Of a DNA stretch of 64,000 nucleotides, positions 59,774 through 64,000 are shown in pieces. This stretch comes from Candidatus Phosphoribacter baldrii (GTDB lineage: Bacteria; Actinomycetota; Actinomycetes; Actinomycetales; Dermatophilaceae): NCBI GenBank assembly GCA_016704565.1, contig JADIZV010000001.1, forward strand, positions 930,001 through 994,000, in the 5' to 3' direction. Positions within the stretch are counted from its first letter, which is position 1; every line of letters starts with the position of its first letter. The translations under genes and the position numbers were made by a program. The notes beneath the pieces are model-generated. The model saw nothing but the letters and a program-made list of their open reading frames with translations. It was not told the DNA's origin and did not search any database.

Positions 59774-60922
59774 CTAGGAAGGCGTGCTCGGCAGGGCGAC
59801 GGTGAAGGCCGCACCGAGCCCCGGCCCGGGCGACATCGCCGACAGCGTGCCCCCGTGGGCATGGACGATGCCGCGCGCGATGGTCAGGCCGATCCCTGAG
59901 CCGCTCTCGTTCTCGACCGACCGCCGTCCGGGCACCCGATAGAACCGCTCGAAGACCCGCTCCAGGTCGTCGGCGGCAAGCCCTTCACCGGTGTCGGTGA
60001 CGACGATGGCAGCTTCGGGGGGCGCCGCCCGCCCCGCACCGGCGGCCGCACCGGCGAGCCCGCACCGCACGGTCACCTGGCCGCCCTCGGGGGTTGCTCG
60101 GACCGCATTGCCGACGAGGTTGGTGACGACCTGACCGATCCGTTCCGGGTCGACACGCACCGGCACCACGACCGGTCCACAGGCGATGTCCAAGGTCAGC
60201 CCGGCATCGAGGGCCTGGGCGACCAACCGGCCGGCAGCCCGCTGCACCACCTCGCGCAGATCGACGTCCGTCAGGACGAGCGACAGCCGACCCTCGTCGG
60301 CCCGCGACAGCGCAGACAGGTCGTCGGACAGCCGCCGCAGTCGGCGCACCTCGTCGCTCACCAGGGCGAGGCGCTCCGGCTCGACCGGAAGCACGCCGTC
60401 GATCATCGCCTCCACCGTGCCATCGATGACGGTCAGCGGGGTCCGCATCTCGTGGGCCACTTCACCGAGCAACCGGACGCGCCGGGTCTCGGTTTCTCCC
60501 AGCTGTTGCCCGAGGTGCTGCACATCGTTGGTGAGCTCGGCCAGCTCGGTGGTCCCCGGGGAGGGGAGGGGCACGGCATACCGGCCCTGGGCCATCGACC
60601 GCGTTGCCGCGCGGAGGGCGTCCAGCGGACGGGTCAGCCGGTATGCCGCGAACGCCCCCACGATCGCGGCGGTCACCGCCCCGACGAGCGCGCCGACGAG
60701 TAACGCCTGGTCGACGGCGTCGCCGAACTGTTGGCGCAGGACCATGCCCGCGCCCCCGCCCCCGCCCGTTCCTGGCCCTTGGCCCATCGAGCCGGGGCCC
60801 AGGCGAAGGCTGGCATCGAAGAGGGCCGGGGCGAGCTGGCGCACCACGAGAAAGGTCGCCAGGGCTGCGACGACGGCGACGAGGACATGCGAGAGGACGA
60901 GCCGGACGACGAGCCGGTTCAT
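59774..60922 (-). CDS. Sensor histidine kinase, HisKA type (OmpR partner)
   Basis: 382 residues. Two helices (about 8-30 and 74-95) flank a short Gly-rich periplasmic loop (45-60, GPGTGGGGGAG). HAMP (about 95-145), then HisKA with H157 in LLGEVAHEMRTPL, and HATPase motifs NLVGNAVRA, DTGEGLAAD and GSGIGL. It phosphorylates the response regulator whose stop overlaps its start by 4 bp. The small loop suggests it senses the membrane or a partner, perhaps the iron-sulfur system downstream. Confidence 0.87.
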   Translation of the reverse strand: MNRLVVRLVLSHVLVAVVAALATFLVVRQLAPALFDASLRLGPGSMGQGPGTGGGGGAGMVLRQQFGDAVDQALLVGALVGAVTAAIVGAFAAYRLTRPLDALRAATRSMAQGRYAVPLPSPGTTELAELTNDVQHLGQQLGETETRRVRLLGEVAHEMRTPLTVIDGTVEAMIDGVLPVEPERLALVSDEVRRLRRLSDDLSALSRADEGRLSLVLTDVDLREVVQRAAGRLVAQALDAGLTLDIACGPVVVPVRVDPERIGQVVTNLVGNAVRATPEGGQVTVRCGLAGAAAGAGRAAPPEAAIVVTDTGEGLAADDLERVFERFYRVPGRRSVENESGSGIGLTIARGIVHAHGGTLSAMSPGPGLGAAFTVALPSTPS

Positions 60923-61680
60923 CGGTCACCACCGCTCGCCGGATTGATACCGTCGACCGGGTCGAGGAGGAACTTGTAGCCGACGCTGCGGACCGTGCCG
61001 ATGATCCGGGGCGAGGTCGCGTCGTCGCTGAGCGCCTTGCGCATGCCGCGAATGTGCACGTCGACGACCCGTTCGTCGCCGAAGAAGTCGTAACCCCAGA
61101 CCTTTTCGAGCAGCTGGGCACGTGAGTAGACCCGCCCCGGGGAGGCAGCGAGCGCGACGAGCAGGTCGAACTCCAGCGCGGTCAGCGTGGCCGGTATGCC
61201 GTCCACCCGCACCTCCCGTCGGCCCGTGTCGACGGTGACTCCGTCGAACTGGAGCAGGTCGGGGTTGGCCGCTGCGCCGCCGGGTGATGACGCAAGCCCC
61301 GCTCCCGGGTCGTCCGGCCGGGTCCGACGGAGCACTGCCTTGACCCGGGCGACGACCTCTCGTGGGCTGAACGGCTTGGTGACATAGTCATCGGCGCCGA
61401 CCCCCAGCCCGATGATCTTGTCGAGCTCCTCGGCCCGGGCGGTCACGAGGACGACGTAGACATCGGAGGTCTTGCGCAGGGTGCGGAGCACCTCGAGCCC
61501 GTCCAGATCCGGCAGCCCGATGTCGAGCAACACCAGGTCCGGTGGTTCGGTGGTCAGCAGGTGCAGCGCCTGCGCGCCGGTCGCCGCTTCCTGGACCTGG
61601 AAACCCTCCGACGTCAGGTAGGCGCGCAGGATCGCCCGGATCTGCTTCTCGTCGTCGACGACGAGCACACGCCGCGGCAC
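60919..61680 (-). CDS. Response regulator, OmpR/PhoB family
   Basis: 253 residues from a GTG preceded by CGAGGAGG. Receiver domain with DD at 9-10, phospho-acceptor D53 in LVLLDIGLPDLDG and KPFSPREVV; a Gly/Ala-rich linker (about 123-140); then a winged-helix DNA-binding domain (LTALEFDLLVALAASPGRVY to VRSVGYKFLL). Overlaps the kinase start by 4 bp. Likely targets are the downstream iron-sulfur operon or itself; no operator was identified. Confidence 0.88.
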   Translation of the reverse strand: MPRRVLVVDDEKQIRAILRAYLTSEGFQVQEAATGAQALHLLTTEPPDLVLLDIGLPDLDGLEVLRTLRKTSDVYVVLVTARAEELDKIIGLGVGADDYVTKPFSPREVVARVKAVLRRTRPDDPGAGLASSPGGAAANPDLLQFDGVTVDTGRREVRVDGIPATLTALEFDLLVALAASPGRVYSRAQLLEKVWGYDFFGDERVVDVHIRGMRKALSDDATSPRIIGTVRSVGYKFLLDPVDGINPASGGDR

Positions 61681-61713
61681 CGGGACCTCCTCGTAGGACT
61701 GTCCTCCAGGGTA

Positions 61714-61732
61714 GGCACCTGACCTGGGTGCC
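61714..61732. terminator. Small hairpin between the DUF4386 and response-regulator genes
   Basis: GGCACC and GGTGCC arms around seven bases. It lies downstream of the DUF4386 stop (61765) on the minus strand and may end that transcript. Confidence 0.4.
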
Positions 61733-61764
61733 GGACGCCGTCACGGCCGGGCTTCTCGGAACCT

Positions 61765-62412
61765 TCACACGTCGCTTCGCACCGGCAATCCGCGAACGAT
61801 GAGGTAGGTCGCCAGCGAGATCTCCCAGGCGAAGATGGGGATCACTGCGACCGGGATGACCTGCGTGATGCCGAAGAGGACCCCGATGTTGACCACCCCG
61901 ACCAGCGGCGCGCCGATCAGGCCCAGCGCGGGAATCCATCGAGGGAGCATCCGGTGACGCCACAACAACCAGGCGATGACGACGGTGTTGATCGGGCTGA
62001 TCAGCCCCGGTCCCACCGCGAAAGTCCAGTCGTGCAACAGATGGAGACCCGCGGTGACGCCCGGATCCAGGCCCGCAGCGACGGTCGTTGCGGGTCTTGC
62101 CACAGTCGGCAGGATCGCGACGACGCCGGCCATGATGACCGAAGCCTCCAGGGTTCGCAGGGCGACGTATGCCGCGGCGAGCCCGCGGTCGAAGGACCGC
62201 AGCAACGGATAGAGCGCCGCAGCGCTGCCGACCACGGCTGCGGCGAGGATCACCTCGAGCAGGCCGCCGGTGAGCACCGAGGTCCGACCGGCGAGGGCCG
62301 CCTCGGGATCGAAAGCCGAGCCGCCGTAGAGCGCGACGGCGCCGACAGAGGTCACATGGGTGACGAAGTAGAGAATGCCGGCGACGCGGGCGGTCAATCG
62401 CGGACTGGACAC
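61765..62412 (-). CDS. DUF4386 membrane protein
   Basis: 215 residues, six predicted helices. RLTARVAGILYFVTHVTSVG at the start, LRTLEASVIMAGVVAIL and INTVVIAWLLWRHRMLPRWIP fit the DUF4386 pattern. No activity is known. GTG start at 62412 with GGAGG upstream. It is divergent from a TetR gene; the 11-bp perfect palindrome at 62431 lies between them and would let TetR repress it. Confidence 0.8.
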   Translation of the reverse strand: MSSPRLTARVAGILYFVTHVTSVGAVALYGGSAFDPEAALAGRTSVLTGGLLEVILAAAVVGSAAALYPLLRSFDRGLAAAYVALRTLEASVIMAGVVAILPTVARPATTVAAGLDPGVTAGLHLLHDWTFAVGPGLISPINTVVIAWLLWRHRMLPRWIPALGLIGAPLVGVVNIGVLFGITQVIPVAVIPIFAWEISLATYLIVRGLPVRSDV

Positions 62413-62430
62413 GGGTTCCTCCGTACGGTC

Positions 62431-62455
62431 AGTAGGTGTACGGCGTACACCTACT
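62431..62455. promoter_or_regulatory. TetR operator: perfect 25-bp palindrome
   Basis: AGTAGGTGTAC-GGC-GTACACCTACT, 11-base arms. A related half-site TGTACACCT follows at about 62480. Placed between the DUF4386 and TetR starts, so both genes are probably regulated by TetR binding here. Confidence 0.75.
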
Positions 62456-62519
62456 GGTAGATGACCATAGGCTTACGCTGTACACCTCGTCAAATCCGTC
62501 CGCACCTTCAGGAGCCGGT

Positions 62520-63299
62520 ATGCCGCCTCCCTCACCTCGCGCTCGCACCGCGTCCGGCCGCGCGCCTGTCCACCGCACGCCTGTGCACCGCTCCCCTGTG
62601 CAGCGCATACCACTGAGCCGTATGGCGGTGCTCGATGCCGCGATCGCGTTGGCCGACGCTGAAGGCATCGACGCGGTGAGCATGCGCCGATTGGCCGAAC
62701 CGCTCGGCGTCGTGCCCATGGCGCTCTACAAGCACGTGGCCGACAAGGACGACCTCCTCGACGGGATGGTCGACCGCCTCATCGGGCAGTTCAGTCCTGG
62801 CGCTGAGGCCGACGCGGCGGCTCCCGCTATCGAGCCGGGGCGGGACTGGGCCGCTGCGGTGCGCAGTTCGGTGTTGTCGGCCCGGGCCGTCATCCAGCAG
62901 CACCCGTGGGCCCGTCGCGTCATCGAGACGCGCTCGCGCCGGACCCCGGCGGTTCTCGGACACATGGAGCGACTGACCCAGCACTTCCTGGCCGGAGGTC
63001 TGTCGCCCGACCTCACCCACCACGTCATGCACCTGCTGGGCAATCGGATCTGGGGGTTCAGCCCGGAGCTGTTCAACGCCCCAGACAGTGGCCCGGCCGC
63101 TCCCGAGCGCTCCCGCCCAACCCCCGACCCGGACCCGGCGGACTACCCCGGGATCATCGCGATCGCCACCGACGCCCGCGCCCGCCGACCGGAAGCCCTC
63201 GGCTGCGACGAGGAGTTCGAGTTCCGGTTTGCCCTCGATGTCCTCCTCGACGGCATCGAGCGGTTGCGAGCCACGGGCTGGTCCTCCCCGACCTTGTGA
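62520..63299 (+). CDS. TetR-family repressor with TetR_C domain
   Basis: 259 residues. After a 45-residue basic Pro/His/Arg-rich tail come the helix-turn-helix (MAVLDAAIALADAEGIDAVS, then MRRLAEPLGVVPMALYKHVADKDDL) and a large helical ligand domain of the tetracycline-repressor C-terminal type. ATG at 62520 lies within a GTATGCCG octamer, with AGGAG five bases upstream; the extra N-terminal tail is unusual. Binds the palindrome in front of it by inference. Confidence 0.82.
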   Translation: MPPPSPRARTASGRAPVHRTPVHRSPVQRIPLSRMAVLDAAIALADAEGIDAVSMRRLAEPLGVVPMALYKHVADKDDLLDGMVDRLIGQFSPGAEADAAAPAIEPGRDWAAAVRSSVLSARAVIQQHPWARRVIETRSRRTPAVLGHMERLTQHFLAGGLSPDLTHHVMHLLGNRIWGFSPELFNAPDSGPAAPERSRPTPDPDPADYPGIIAIATDARARRPEALGCDEEFEFRFALDVLLDGIERLRATGWSSPTL

Positions 63300-63404
63300 C
63301 CGGCGAGTAACATCGACAGTCACGCGGGCGTGCCGACCGAGCCGACCGTCGCCAGACCGCCCAGACCCGCCCCAAGCTGCCCTGACCTTCCGACGGAGAC
63401 TCCC

Positions 63405-64000
63405 GTGACGGCATACCCCCACCTGCTGGCCCCGCTCGATCTGGGCTTCGTCACCCTCCCCAACCGGACCCTCATGGGCTCCATGCACGTCGGTCTGGAG
63501 GAGGTGCCGAACGGCTTTGAGCGCATGGCGGCGTTCTACGCCGAGCGGGCCCGTGGCGGCGCCGCGCTCATCGTCACCGGCGGCTTCGGGCCCAACGAGG
63601 CGGGCGCCCTCCTGCACGGCGCCGCGCTGCTCACGACCTCGGAGGAGGCCGCGCGGCACCGCGTCGTCACCGACGCCGTCCACGCCGCGGGCGGGCGAAT
63701 CTGCCTGCAAATCCTGCACGCCGGCCGGTATGCCGCCCACCTCGGTGCCGTCGCCCCCAGCCCGATCCAGGCGCCGATCTCGCCGCTGACCCCTCGCGAG
63801 CTGACCACCCAGGAGGTCTGGGACACCGTCGCCGACTTCGCGCGCTGCGCCGCGCTCGCCCAGGAGGCGGGCTACGACGGGGTCGAGATCATGGGGTCGG
63901 AGGGCTACCTGCTCAACCAGTTCCTCGTCACCCGCACCAACCAGCGCACCGACGAGTGGGGCGGCTCGTATGCCGCGCGGATGCGCTTCCCGGTCGAGAT
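63405..64000 (+). CDS. Old Yellow Enzyme/2,4-dienoyl-CoA reductase-like, N-terminal part (runs off right edge)
   Basis: 198 codons are visible from a GTG preceded by GGAGA. YPHLLAPLDLGFVTLPNRTLMGSMHVGLE, in two parts, then GGAALIVTGGFGPNEAGAL, ILHAGRYAAH, PRELTTQEVWDTVADFARCAALA and GYDGVEIMGSEGYLLNQFL match the FMN TIM-barrel of FadH-like NADPH dienoyl-CoA reductases. It would reduce 2,4-dienoyl-CoA in fatty-acid oxidation; the iron-sulfur and FAD domains, if present, are beyond the window. Confidence 0.87.
   Translation, partial: MTAYPHLLAPLDLGFVTLPNRTLMGSMHVGLEEVPNGFERMAAFYAERARGGAALIVTGGFGPNEAGALLHGAALLTTSEEAARHRVVTDAVHAAGGRICLQILHAGRYAAHLGAVAPSPIQAPISPLTPRELTTQEVWDTVADFARCAALAQEAGYDGVEIMGSEGYLLNQFLVTRTNQRTDEWGGSYAARMRFPVE

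Overview
The window is high-GC DNA with dense, short-spaced genes, frequent GTG starts and 4-bp ATGA/GTGA gene overlaps. Actinobacterial hallmarks include DUF6318 and secreted matrixin-type proteins, DinB/DUF664 proteins of the mycothiol-transferase type, DUF559/AbiEi-like proteins, and leaderless promoters with TANNNT six or seven bases before the start codon. The best guess is a Micrococcales actinobacterium, perhaps Intrasporangiaceae/Dermatophilaceae; that placement is inference. No rRNA, tRNA, CRISPR array or replication origin was recognised.

Layout. 1-11 kb: NfeD-flotillin pair, CPA1 antiporter, C45 acyltransferase with DinB, a two-gene ABC exporter divergent from a NarL-type two-component system, an AbiEi/DUF559 putative nuclease surrounded by four copies of a 40-bp palindrome, a GPH symporter and ferritin. 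11-20 kb: Nudix hydrolase with a CdiI-like immunity protein, a secreted serine protease, a lipoprotein, a secreted metalloprotease, a DUF6318 lipoprotein, an amidohydrolase, and an ECF sigma factor carrying its own zinc-finger domain, coupled to a GH1 beta-glucosidase. 20-30 kb: DUF2892, MOSC and SulP, SRPBCC, a class B penicillin-binding protein, a PatB-type lyase, cupin, App1-like phosphatase and an Fpg/Nei glycosylase. 30-45 kb is the accessory part: a DUF4143 ATPase behind four 23-bp iterons and a decayed relative of it 5 kb away, an alpha/beta hydrolase beside an AAA ATPase, a tannase-like lipoprotein, VapBC, an Imm5-like protein, a 79-bp duplicated gene fragment, and Fic with a 44-codon overlapping partner. 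45-64 kb: amine oxidase, UvrA-like ABC ATPase, a large secreted Ala-rich protein, an intact IS481 element, DinB, TfoX, DUF1801, a serine hydrolase, GntR beside NDH-2, a NapH-like iron-sulfur protein with a two-component system, a DUF4386/TetR pair sharing a perfect palindrome, and the start of an Old Yellow Enzyme.

The strongest unexplained signal is not a gene. The octamer GTATGCCG (or its complement CGGCATAC) occurs about 116 times by eye, roughly once per 550 bp, on both strands, in all reading frames and between genes. Two or three copies would be expected at about 70% GC. It is absent from the IS481 element and from the fic region. Other leads are the nuclease-palindrome cassette, the iteron-controlled DUF4143 ATPase, and an IS481 transposase whose stop codon is supplied by the target-site duplication.
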